11,241 bases of DNA from Chloroflexota bacterium (GTDB lineage: Bacteria; Chloroflexota; Limnocylindria; Limnocylindrales; CSP1-4), in assembly GCA_017882025.1 (NCBI GenBank), contig JADGQG010000048.1:1-11241 (forward strand), written 5' to 3'. The position numbers and the translations under genes are program-made. The notes under the pieces are model-generated. The model did not search any database. It saw only the letters and a list, made by a program, of their open reading frames with translations, and had not been told where the DNA came from. How positions within the stretch are numbered: the stretch's first letter is position 1; every line of letters starts with the position of its first letter. Shown one piece after another: positions 1 to 5,718 of the stretch.

Positions 1-153
1 CGCGTCGTTCGTCGGCAACGGCAGAAGGGCCAGCACCTCCCCGAGGTTCTGCCGAAGCTCCTTGCTGAAATCTTCGCTCGCCCGGTCGATGTCCCCGGCG
101 ACGAGCGCCTCGCAGACACCCTGGGCGCGATTGCGAACGGCCTGTTCGTCCAT
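1..153 (-). CDS. Hypothetical protein, N-terminal part (cut by the left edge)
   Basis: Only the first 51 codons are inside the window; the rest lies beyond position 1. The protein begins MDEQAVRNRAQGVCEALVAG and continues through an Asp/Glu-rich, probably helical stretch to a Leu/Pro-rich LALLPLP segment. A good Shine-Dalgarno sequence, AGGAGAGG (162-169 on this strand), sits 8 bases before the ATG at 153. This favours that start over an in-frame ATG at 177 that would place the Shine-Dalgarno inside the gene. The alternating helical N-terminus with a 'VAGDIDRA' segment resembles SnoaL/NTF2-like small proteins, but this is only an impression from a fragment. I do not assign a function. That it is a real gene is fairly sure, from the ribosome-binding site and the open frame to the edge. 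Confidence 0.7.
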   Translation of the reverse strand, partial: MDEQAVRNRAQGVCEALVAGDIDRASEDFSKELRQNLGEVLALLPLPTNDA

Positions 154-177
154 CGGTTCGTCCTCTCCTGGGTTCCA

Positions 178-345
178 TGAGCGTGCTGGGTTCTCCGGCA
201 GGGCCCACCCGTTGCCGTCGGGATCGTGGTCTCCACCATGATGGGGCACGCCGAGCCGGGAGGCGTCAGCAGGGCTACCGGGTAGTGCGTGCCCTTGAGG
301 TCCGCAAAGTCCGGATAGAGACGATCCACGCTGCCGTTCGGCCCG
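178..345 (-). pseudogene. Possible VOC/glyoxalase-fold gene remnant with internal deletion
   Basis: No intact gene fits between the two neighbouring genes, but two fragments typical of VOC-superfamily (glyoxalase/bleomycin-resistance fold) proteins can be read on the minus strand. One frame gives LLTPPGSACPIM at 238-273, like the 'LTPPGSACSI' block in the first half of many VOC proteins. A second frame gives DPDGNGWALPE at 193-225, like the C-terminal 'DPDGNGWxLQE' block. In intact proteins several dozen residues separate the two; here 12 bases do, and the frame changes. This suggests a gene that lost its centre. The upstream part (LYPDFADLKGTHYPVA) does not match anything I recognise. Family assignment rests on remembered motifs only. 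Confidence 0.42.
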
Positions 346-348
346 CGA

Positions 349-1314
349 TCAGCCCGCGAGCGCGAGGAGTGGGTCGCCCTCGTTCATCGCGAGCGACGTG
401 ACGAGGAAGATCACCACGCCATCGAGCGGCGCGATCGGTTGCTCGAGGACCTTGCCGAAGGCGTCCCTCACCTCCCCGACGACCGTACCCTTGGCGACCC
501 GCATGCCGACCTCGACCGAGGGGTGCCAGTACCCTGTGCTCGTCGCGCGCATCCACGCCTCCGACCGGAGCATCTCGGTCACGTGGCGCGGTGTTTCGGG
601 CGCCTCGTCGACGAGGCCTGCGGCGCGAAGCAGCCGGCGCAAGCCCGCCGCGTGGAGGGCGACATCTTCGGCCGGCCATCGGCCCTGCCCGCCGACCTCG
701 CCAAGAACCGCGGAGATGCCGAGCGAAGCGGCGGCTGTCGTGGTCGTGCCTGACGCGGGCCCGATGAGGAGATACCGCAGGCCGTACGCTTCAGCGAGGG
801 CGCGGCTCCGTGCATCCACATCGGCGTCGCCAGTCTCCTCGACTCCCGTGAACGACACGAGGGCCTCGTTCATGTCGCCGCAGTGCATGTCGACGAAGAC
901 GTCGGAACCCGCGATGACATGGTCGGTGATCCATCGCGCCAGCCGTTGGGTCGGCGAGCCATCCGCCTTCCCCGGGAAGACGCGGTTGAGGTTCGTTCCG
1001 TCCATCGGGTTGAGGTAGATGGTTCGGGCAGCGAACGCGGCCGGGTTCGCAGTGAGGACCGCGACGAGCGACCCGCGCACGAGGGCGGGGTCGAGGCTCA
1101 TCGCCACGTCGCGGAGCGCGACGATCGACACATACTCGGCACCGTGGATCCCCGCGGTCACCGCCACCCGCGCGCCGGGAAACGCTCCGTGGACGACCAC
1201 GATCGGCAATTCCACGAGGCGGCCCTCGCCCAGGTCGACGGGGACGACGCCGATCACTCGGGTGCCTGGCCCGGCGACCAGCGGACCGACGGTAAGGGGC
1301 GCCTGGTGCTTCAT
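349..1314 (-). CDS. M14-family zinc deacylase (succinylglutamate desuccinylase/aspartoacylase family)
   Basis: A 321-residue enzyme expected to hydrolyse an N-acyl amide bond of an amino acid or related small molecule in the cytosol. The zinc site is visible: GIHGAE gives His57 and Glu60, and VDMHCGD gives His144. GEVGG supplies the likely catalytic Glu206, and NLNRVFPG (108-115) is the family's substrate-carboxylate binding block. Residues after about 265 (HPSVEVGMRVAKGTVVGEV) form the C-terminal biotinyl/lipoyl-like barrel seen in DoeB-like members. The real substrate (N-acetylaspartate, succinylglutamate, N-acetyl-diaminobutyrate or another) cannot be told. The start at 1314 is chosen because the open frame further upstream would run into the divergent phosphatase, and because a -10-like box lies just before this ATG. 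There is no strong Shine-Dalgarno, only GGGG. It stands alone, with no arginine- or ectoine-catabolism genes nearby. Confidence 0.9.
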   Translation of the reverse strand: MKHQAPLTVGPLVAGPGTRVIGVVPVDLGEGRLVELPIVVVHGAFPGARVAVTAGIHGAEYVSIVALRDVAMSLDPALVRGSLVAVLTANPAAFAARTIYLNPMDGTNLNRVFPGKADGSPTQRLARWITDHVIAGSDVFVDMHCGDMNEALVSFTGVEETGDADVDARSRALAEAYGLRYLLIGPASGTTTTAAASLGISAVLGEVGGQGRWPAEDVALHAAGLRRLLRAAGLVDEAPETPRHVTEMLRSEAWMRATSTGYWHPSVEVGMRVAKGTVVGEVRDAFGKVLEQPIAPLDGVVIFLVTSLAMNEGDPLLALAG

Positions 1315-1321
1315 GACCCCA

Positions 1322-1327
1322 ACTCTA
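1322..1327 (-). promoter_or_regulatory. -10-like box, probable leaderless start of the M14 deacylase
   Basis: On the minus strand the sequence reads TAGAGT, then 7 bases, then the ATG at 1314. A TANNNT hexamer at this distance places the transcription start at or next to the start codon, as in leaderless transcripts. No clear -35 element is visible. The same arrangement is found before three other genes here, which raises the likelihood. Confidence 0.42.
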
Positions 1328-1384
1328 CTGCTCGGCGACGCCAGGTCCTCCACGATCGCGCCTGACGAACCGTCCGAGGATGGC

Positions 1385-1409
1385 CGGCGTCGCGTGGCAA
1401 GCGACGCCG
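1385..1409. promoter_or_regulatory. Perfect 9+9 inverted repeat, candidate operator
   Basis: CGGCGTCGC (1385-1393) and GCGACGCCG (1401-1409) are exact reverse complements separated by 7 bases. The element ends 3 bases before the -10-like box of the phosphatase gene, so it covers where the -35 would lie. A further half-site, GCGACGCC, is at 1335-1342, close to the opposite promoter. The geometry (arm centres 16 bases apart) is compatible with a dimeric repressor site. It could also form an RNA hairpin only if transcribed from further upstream. No adjacent regulator gene is present. Confidence 0.42.
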
Positions 1410-1412
1410 CGG

Positions 1413-1418
1413 TACCGT
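1413..1418 (+). promoter_or_regulatory. -10-like box, probable leaderless start of the phosphatase
   Basis: TACCGT is followed by exactly 6 bases and the ATG at 1425, with no Shine-Dalgarno between. Spacing and sequence match leaderless promoters of GC-rich bacteria. The 9+9 inverted repeat lies directly upstream. Confidence 0.5.
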
Positions 1419-1424
1419 AGCGAC

Positions 1425-2150
1425 ATGATCCCAACCCTGACGGACGGCCGCCACCTTCGACTCCCCGGCACCCGGAACCTTCGCGACATCGGAGGCTACC
1501 CGGCGAAGGGAGGCCGCCGGACCCGGTGGCGGACCCTGCTTCGAACCGACGCGCTCGATGTGATCCCTCCTGCGTCCCGGGACGCGTTGCTCGACATGGG
1601 CCTCCGGACCGTGATCGACCTGCGCTGGCCCCACGAGCTCACGGACGCGCCGAGCGTCTTTGCCACGAGCTCCGGCGTTCGGTACCGGAGCATCCCGCTC
1701 CTCGAGGACGACCCCACCCCGGTCATCGGCCTCGCGGCGACCTACCGGCACATGCTCGACGAGCGGGCGCCGCTGCTCGCCGACGTGGCCCGGGCCCTGC
1801 TGGAGCCGGACGGCCTCCCGGCCGTGATCGGCTGCGCTGCCGGCAAGGACCGCACCGGCGTGACCATCGCGCTCCTGCTCTCCGCCGTCGGGGTCCCGGC
1901 CGACGTGATCGTCGCCGACTACGTGCTCACGGGCGTCGCGTTCAGCGATCCTGACCCTGACGACCCCCACTTCGTCGACTGGCGCGCGAGCCCCGTCGAG
2001 CTCGAGTGCCCGCCGGCGTACATGGAGGCCATGCTTCAGCACCTGGCGGCGCGCCATGGCGACGCCGGGAAGCTCCTTCGCCGAAACGGCCTGGCACCGG
2101 GTGACCTGGATCTCCTCGTCGAACTCCTGACCGAACCGGCGCCTGACTGA
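1425..2150 (+). CDS. Protein tyrosine/serine phosphatase (IphP-like, Tyr_phosphatase family)
   Basis: A 241-residue dual-specificity-type phosphatase of the family that includes cyanobacterial IphP and the mycobacterial PtpB-like proteins. The N-terminal LPGTRNLRDIGGY (13-25) is the family's entry block, R40-T-D-A-L follows, and V63-IDLR-W matches the 'vIDLR' strand. The P-loop is CAAGKDRTG (137-145): Cys137 is the nucleophile, Arg143 binds phosphate, and the Lys141-Asp142 pair is typical of this family. One oddity is that the His normally placed just before the Cys (HCxxGKDRTG) is Gly136 here. This may alter the nucleophile's pKa or the substrate, although Cys, Lys, Asp and Arg are kept. Substrates could be phosphoproteins or phosphoinositides. 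The in-frame start 45 bases upstream is rejected because it precedes the -10-like box. It is divergent from the deacylase and may share regulation through the inverted repeat. Confidence 0.88.
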   Translation: MIPTLTDGRHLRLPGTRNLRDIGGYPAKGGRRTRWRTLLRTDALDVIPPASRDALLDMGLRTVIDLRWPHELTDAPSVFATSSGVRYRSIPLLEDDPTPVIGLAATYRHMLDERAPLLADVARALLEPDGLPAVIGCAAGKDRTGVTIALLLSAVGVPADVIVADYVLTGVAFSDPDPDDPHFVDWRASPVELECPPAYMEAMLQHLAARHGDAGKLLRRNGLAPGDLDLLVELLTEPAPD

Positions 2151-2154
2151 GGCT

Positions 2155-2167
2155 GGCGCAACGCGCC
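2155..2167. terminator. Weak hairpin between convergent genes
   Basis: GGCGC-AAC-GCGCC, a 5-bp stem with a 3-base loop, lies 4 bases after the phosphatase stop in the 74-base gap between convergent genes. It has no T-tract on either strand, so it is at best a poor intrinsic terminator. The rest of the gap shows nothing recognisable. Confidence 0.2.
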
Positions 2168-2224
2168 CTCCCGTCCCGCACCGTCGCGGACCTCTTCGAT
2201 GAGCGGCTCGTGGAGCAGGCCAGG

Positions 2225-2488
2225 TCAGCCGCCCGCCATCGGCGGAATGACCTGCACGCGATCGCCGTCCCGCAGTGGAGCACCGCGGACGGAGGTCGCG
2301 CCATTGACGACGAAGATGTAGGAGGAGCGCGGCAGGTCGAGTGCTTCAATCAGCGCCTCGACCGCAGCGCCCCCCGCCACCTCCACGTCAGTCCGGCCGC
2401 CGGGAAAACGTCCGGCGAGCGACCCCTTCAGCGTCACGCTCACGTGCACAGCGGGCCCGCCGGCCATTCCCCCGTGCGGCTCGATCAC
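2225..2488 (-). CDS. MoaD/ThiS-family ubiquitin-like sulfur-carrier protein
   Basis: A small beta-grasp protein (87 residues from the GTG at 2488, or 80 from an ATG at 2467). Its core resembles MoaD/ThiS: SVTLKGSLAGRFPGG at the start, a helix AAVEALIEALDL, then VVNGATSVRGAPLRDGDRVQVIPP. It ends in MAGG with nothing after the Gly-Gly. In this family the free C-terminal GG is adenylated by an E1-like enzyme (MoeB/ThiF) and then carries sulfur as a thiocarboxylate, or in some archaea and bacteria is attached to proteins. No MoaE, ThiG, MoeB or other molybdopterin/thiamine gene is near. The GTG start overlaps the upstream amidase stop by 4 bases (GTGA), so translation is almost certainly coupled and the amidase is the likely functional partner. 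The GTG is preferred because the ATG has its G-rich stretch only a couple of bases upstream. Confidence 0.87.
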   Translation of the reverse strand: MIEPHGGMAGGPAVHVSVTLKGSLAGRFPGGRTDVEVAGGAAVEALIEALDLPRSSYIFVVNGATSVRGAPLRDGDRVQVIPPMAGG

Positions 2489-3822
2489 CAGCCAGCGGCC
2501 TTGCCGTATTGCGCCTCGACGAGATGGTCGATTCCCATGCGCTCGAGTCGCTCGCGCGGGACGAGCAGGTTGACCTGAACGAAGCCCGGCAGTCGACCGA
2601 TCTCGATCGCACCAGAGATCGTTGCCCGGTTCTTCACCTCGTTCTCAGTCATGCCCAGGAGCTTCGCCGCGCGTGCGATGCCGTTGTCGGCGGCGGCGTT
2701 GATGAACGGCCCGGAGCCAAGGACCTGGATCGGCAGGACCGGTCCCTCGAGTCGGGTACGGTTCGCCTCGGCCAGGGCCTTCGCCCGAGTGACCTCGCTG
2801 GCCGTGAACGGCCTGGCAAGAAACGGGAGGTCGTCGGCGGGCGGGAGGAGGATCGGGCCGTCGAGTGCCAGGCCCTTGATGATCTCGACCCGGACGACCA
2901 GGCGGGCGCCGATGTCGGTCGTGTGGACCGCCACCTCGCCGTCGCCGATCATCGCGTGGACGTCGCCAGCGTAAATGCCGGCCCCGTCGACTTTGACGGG
3001 CACGATGACGATGCTGCCCTCGCGCACCGAGTCGATGTCCATGTGGACGTCGGTCCGCAGCTCGAGCTGTTCCTCGGTGACCGCGAACTCGTGCTCGGCG
3101 CCCACGAGGAACGCACCGAAGTCGCCGCAGTTGTGGGAGCTCGGCAGATCGATCGCGGGAATCGAGCCGAGGTTCCCGGCCGAGATCCGGCAGCGCGTCA
3201 TCAGACCGACGAGGTCGGCCGTCGCCATGGCGACGACCGGGTGCTGGCGGCTCTGCGCGGTCAACCCAACCCACGCGCGGCCGTCACGGCCGATCTCCTG
3301 CGCCCGCTCGGGGGTGACGGTCACGCCGATCCCCTTCGGGTCGTCGAAGACCATCGTGTAACCCTCGACCAGGTGGAAGGGGTTGACCTCGGAATGGCAC
3401 GTGCTGCACTTGACGGCGCCCTCGCCGAAGCCGTCGAGATACGTGTCCGGGTACAGAAAGTGGCGACCTGCATCGCGGCAGGTCGGACAGATACCGGCCA
3501 CGAAGGGATCGCTGAGGAAGTGGCCGTCCCAGTTGCTGGTGACGCCCGAACTCGTTGCACGCGAAACCTGCTCGAGCTTCTCGACGTGGAGGGCGACCGC
3601 GTCGCCGACCTTCGCGCCTTCGACACGGACGGGCAGCGTGACTTCATGTCCGCTCCGGATCGACGGCGTGATCATCGGCCCCCAACAACCAGGGACGGTC
3701 AGGTACTCGATCCGACCACCGTCGCGGACGGGCCCGAGCATCTCGTTGCTCGGACCGACGATGTCGGTGTAACGATCGACGACCACGTGATCGAGCGCGG
3801 CCACCGGAAGTGTCTGTGTCAT
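2485..3822 (-). CDS. Acetamidase/formamidase-family protein with CxxC pairs
   Basis: A 445-residue member of the FmdA/AmdA family, whose characterised members hydrolyse formamide or acetamide to ammonia and the acid. Recognisable blocks are SHNCGDFGAFLVG (229-241), VPVKVDGAGIYAGDVHAMIG (274-293) with the GDxHAxxGDGE pattern at 286-296, and an early GCWGPMITP (45-53). Between about 110 and 143 there are two cysteine pairs, CPTC (112-115) and CSTC (139-142), which look like a four-Cys zinc site and which I do not associate with the short classical formamidases. The C-terminal ~100 residues include a helical GIARAAKLLGMTENEVKNRA segment. The ATG at 3822 has a good Shine-Dalgarno AAGGA (3833-3837) 10 bases upstream; the open frame beyond it is non-coding. 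It is co-translated with the downstream MoaD/ThiS-like gene. The substrate is unknown. Confidence 0.88.
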   Translation of the reverse strand: MTQTLPVAALDHVVVDRYTDIVGPSNEMLGPVRDGGRIEYLTVPGCWGPMITPSIRSGHEVTLPVRVEGAKVGDAVALHVEKLEQVSRATSSGVTSNWDGHFLSDPFVAGICPTCRDAGRHFLYPDTYLDGFGEGAVKCSTCHSEVNPFHLVEGYTMVFDDPKGIGVTVTPERAQEIGRDGRAWVGLTAQSRQHPVVAMATADLVGLMTRCRISAGNLGSIPAIDLPSSHNCGDFGAFLVGAEHEFAVTEEQLELRTDVHMDIDSVREGSIVIVPVKVDGAGIYAGDVHAMIGDGEVAVHTTDIGARLVVRVEIIKGLALDGPILLPPADDLPFLARPFTASEVTRAKALAEANRTRLEGPVLPIQVLGSGPFINAAADNGIARAAKLLGMTENEVKNRATISGAIEIGRLPGFVQVNLLVPRERLERMGIDHLVEAQYGKAAGW

Positions 3823-3950
3823 CGCTCGCCATTCCTTTCGGCTACACGAATGTTGCCGACGAATCGCCGATTGCGACCGCCGGTTCCCTCGTGCTGCCCC
3901 ACTTGAGCCCGTACGAGCTCCCGTCTCGGTCCGGGCAATTGCATGGTCAC

Positions 3951-3980
3951 AGTGTTTTCCCGCGCCCCTGCGAATGTCAA
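3951..3980 (-). promoter_or_regulatory. Candidate sigma70-type promoter for the amidase-MoaD pair
   Basis: On the minus strand there is a perfect -35 hexamer TTGACA (3975-3980), 18 bases, then AACACT (3951-3956), a poor -10. It sits in the least GC-rich part of the gap. It would produce a leader of roughly 120 bases before the ATG at 3822, containing the 16-base palindrome. The -35 is striking for this composition, but the weak -10 keeps confidence low. Confidence 0.35.
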
Positions 3981-4174
3981 CGATTTTCGATGCTCGTGCG
4001 AACGGCCGGACGGACCCGCTCGGCGCCCGCAACCGTGGTTCGTCAGTCGGAAACGGGCGAGCAGTTGCCGGCTGCGCAACACGAGCAGGGGCCACGGATC
4101 GGACCGGGCCGACCCCGGCCGCCCGGCCAGGTCGGAGAACTCGCCAGATTGCGAGAGCCCACGGCCAGCGGTGC

Positions 4175-4180
4175 TACCCT
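4175..4180 (+). promoter_or_regulatory. Candidate extended -10 for the plus-strand gene run
   Basis: TACCCT is preceded by TGC, giving an extended -10-like TGC-TACCCT. No convincing -35 is found at standard spacing. The leader to the ATG at 4237 would be about 50 bases. The box resembles those before other genes in the window, but unlike those it is not next to the start codon. Confidence 0.25.
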
Positions 4181-4236
4181 GAGTCGCCCGAGCCGCCGTT
4201 CCGTTGCTCGAGGCGCACCCAAGATCGGATATCACC

Positions 4237-4527
4237 ATGGCTCGTACAAAGTTCGCCACCCCCGAAGCACTCATCGTCATCTCCACCGACGGGTATTTCG
4301 ATGTCTTTCCGTCGGGCGAGCGTGTCGCCAATGCCAGGCCCGCCTATCGAGGGACGATCGACCAGCTCGACCGCGACGTCCGGGCCGGCAACCGGCTCAC
4401 GGTCCGGCCCGATTCCATCGCCCTCCGGGTCGCCGTGGCGTCCTGGTCGTCGGATCACGGCGCCGCCGCGGTGCGCGGGGACCTTGGGGCAGGCCGAGAC
4501 GGGAAACAGGTCGTTCCCGTCGCCTGA
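4237..4527 (+). CDS. Small hypothetical protein (96 residues)
   Basis: I do not recognise this protein. It starts MARTKFATPEALIVISTDGY, has a beta-rich N-terminal half (VISTDGYFDVFPSGERV), then a short helix DQLDRDVRAG and another strand pair (RLTVRPDSIALRVAVASW), and ends in a Gly-rich tail. No signal peptide, membrane segment or cysteine is present. Third positions are strongly G/C like the neighbouring genes, which supports real coding, and the start at 4237 removes an unsupported upstream TTG extension. The Shine-Dalgarno is weak. The stop lies only 11 bases before the deacylase gene, so the two are probably one transcript. Whether it assists the deacylase is unknown. Confidence 0.62.
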   Translation: MARTKFATPEALIVISTDGYFDVFPSGERVANARPAYRGTIDQLDRDVRAGNRLTVRPDSIALRVAVASWSSDHGAAAVRGDLGAGRDGKQVVPVA

Positions 4528-4538
4528 TCGGAACGGCC

Positions 4539-5060
4539 ATGCCCGACGCGGCCGCGTCCAACATGGACGTCGATGACGATCGCGCGCGGCTCGAACAGGC
4601 GCTCGCGGGGCGCGGGGTGGCGTACGAGCTCTTCCCCTGCGATCCGGCGTTGGCGGACACGGCGGCGTTCTGTTCGGCCTACGGCTTCGATCCGAACGAT
4701 TCCGCCAACACGATCGTTGTCGTCGGCAAATCGGAACCCCGTCGGTACGCAATGTGCGTCGTCCTTGCGCCGCATCGGCTCGACGTCAACCGCGTGGTTC
4801 GCGCGCGTCTCGGCACGCGCAAGGCGTCGTTCGCGGCGCCCGAGGAGACGCGTACCCTGACCGGCATGGAGATCGGCGGTGTCACCCCGTTCGGCCTGCC
4901 GCCCGACCTCCCGATCTGGATCGACGCCGCGGTCATGAGGCGCGCGCGAGTCGTGCTCGGCGGCGGCAGTCGTCGCTGGAAGGTCATTGCGGCGCCGGCG
5001 ATCCTCCTGACGCTCCCGGGCGTGGAGGTCGTCGAGGGCCTGGCGACCGATCCGAGCTAG
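4539..5060 (+). CDS. YbaK/ProX-type aminoacyl-tRNA deacylase
   Basis: A 173-residue protein with one YbaK/aminoacyl-tRNA synthetase-associated domain. Family members hydrolyse mischarged tRNAs, for example Cys-tRNA(Pro) (YbaK) or Ala-tRNA(Pro) (ProXp-ala), in the cytosol. Visible blocks: TIVVVGKSEPRRYAMCVVLA (58-77), where 'vvvg' and 'yalvvl' are the usual paired strands; LDVNRVVRARLGTRKASFAAPEE (81-103), with Lys95 in the position of the conserved lysine; and GGVTPFGLP (113-121), the family's Gly-Gly-hydrophobic-Pro-Phe-Gly loop. About 15-20 residues precede the domain, including a second possible start Met9 (4563). The ATG at 4539 has only a weak GGAA upstream and follows the previous stop by 11 bases. 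Which mischarged tRNA it edits cannot be read from the sequence. Confidence 0.88.
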   Translation: MPDAAASNMDVDDDRARLEQALAGRGVAYELFPCDPALADTAAFCSAYGFDPNDSANTIVVVGKSEPRRYAMCVVLAPHRLDVNRVVRARLGTRKASFAAPEETRTLTGMEIGGVTPFGLPPDLPIWIDAAVMRRARVVLGGGSRRWKVIAAPAILLTLPGVEVVEGLATDPS

Positions 5061-5108
5061 CAGGCCCTTGGCGCGTCGGTTGGGAACAACGAACGGAATG
5101 TGACGCTC

Positions 5109-5633
5109 ATGCAGGTGCTGGTCATCTACGGGAGCCGGCTCGGGTCCACCCAGGCCATCGCCGAACGCATCGCGACGCGGCTCCGTGAAGATCGTCTCGA
5201 GGTCGCCGTGCAAGCCGCGTCCGGAGCGGCTGCGTCTGCCGATGCGGACGCCTTCGTCATCGGGAGCGGCGTGTACGGCGGGCACTGGGTGAAGGAAGCC
5301 GCGGAATACGTGCGGCGAAACCGCGCGGTGCTGGTCCATCGCCCGGTCTGGCTCTTCAGCAGCGGCCCGGTGGGTGACCTCGCGACGAGGCACACGCCAG
5401 TCGAGCCGAAGGAGGTGGCCGCGCTCCGCGCGATGGTCAATCCGCGCGAGCACCGGATCTTCTTCGGCGCCCTGGACCGCAGCATGGTGGATGGCAGCGC
5501 GCTCGGGTTCGCTGAGCGGCTGATCGCGAAGACGATGGTCTCCGAGGGCGACTACCGTGACTGGAAGGCGATCGAGAGCTGGGCCGCGGGCATCGCCCGC
5601 GAGCTGGCGCGGGTCCCGGCGCGCCGCGCCTGA
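5109..5633 (+). CDS. Flavodoxin-domain protein (HemG-like, protoporphyrinogen oxidase family)
   Basis: A 174-residue cytosolic flavodoxin-fold protein. The FMN phosphate loop is GSRLGST (8-14) after the first strand MQVLVIY; IGSGVYGGHW (51-60) and WLFSSGPVG (81-89) are the flavin-contacting loops of the flavodoxin_5 (HemG-like) group. The C-terminal half (RIFFGALDRS, then a Trp-containing helix DWKAIESWAAG) fits menaquinone-dependent protoporphyrinogen dehydrogenase-like proteins. However, no other haem-biosynthesis gene is adjacent, so a general electron-transfer role is equally possible. An in-frame GTG at 5100 is an alternative start. I prefer the ATG because GGAA lies at a workable distance before it and the mature fold begins directly there. 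It follows the tRNA deacylase on the same strand after 48 bases. Confidence 0.85.
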   Translation: MQVLVIYGSRLGSTQAIAERIATRLREDRLEVAVQAASGAAASADADAFVIGSGVYGGHWVKEAAEYVRRNRAVLVHRPVWLFSSGPVGDLATRHTPVEPKEVAALRAMVNPREHRIFFGALDRSMVDGSALGFAERLIAKTMVSEGDYRDWKAIESWAAGIARELARVPARRA

Positions 5634-5678
5634 AGGCGGGTCGGATGTCAGCCGGTCACGCACCGAGCGCTCGTCGCC

Positions 5679-5704
5679 CGGCTTCCGGCTTCCGGCTTCC
5701 GGCT
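5679..5704 (+). repeat. Short tandem repeat (CGGCTTC) x3.7
   Basis: Three exact 7-base copies of CGGCTTC plus a partial fourth (CGGCT) run directly into the -10-like box of the next gene. They occupy the spacer and -35 region. Copy-number slippage here would shift promoter spacing by 7-base steps. Whether this happens is not visible. Confidence 0.8.
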
Positions 5705-5709
5705 ACGCT
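5704..5709 (+). promoter_or_regulatory. -10-like box, near-leaderless start of the 5719 gene
   Basis: TACGCT is followed by 9 bases and the ATG at 5719. The same hexamer occurs before the gene that starts at 7155. No Shine-Dalgarno lies between box and start. The CGGCTTC repeat fills the upstream part. Confidence 0.42.
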
Positions 5710-5718
5710 GACGCCGAT

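Larger units (their letters stand above)
3823..4236. other. Long divergent intergenic region
   Basis: These 414 bases lie between the amidase (minus) and the small unknown gene (plus). I see no convincing coding sequence or tRNA. It holds an amidase Shine-Dalgarno (3833-3837), a near-perfect 16-base palindrome GAGCCCGTACGAGCTC (3905-3920, one mismatched pair), a candidate -35/-10 for the amidase (3951-3980), a GC-rich stem CCGGGC/GCCCGG (4104-4109 with 4121-4126, 11-base loop), and a possible -10 for the plus-strand genes (4175-4180). The stretch near 3940-4000 is clearly less GC-rich than the surroundings, as promoters tend to be. The amidase leader would be about 120 bases, long enough for a structured 5' UTR. 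Confidence 0.6.

Noticed and set aside
349..1434. Longer form of the M14 deacylase starting at 1434
   Set aside because: The extra 40 residues overlap the divergent phosphatase start, the inverted repeat and both promoter boxes, and show no family similarity.
2341..3906. A 521-codon open frame on the plus strand
   Set aside because: It is antisense to the amidase gene, which has a family signature and a Shine-Dalgarno. The product is Asp/Arg/Val-rich with no recognisable fold.
3823..3945. Guanidine-I (ykkC) riboswitch upstream of the amidase
   Set aside because: A GGACCGAGACGG stretch on the minus strand recalls part of that motif, but the essential downstream conserved block is absent, so I do not call it.
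4455..5663. A 402-codon open frame on the minus strand
   Set aside because: It covers the tRNA deacylase and flavodoxin genes, both of which have clear motifs on the plus strand. The product is Arg/Asp-rich without motifs.
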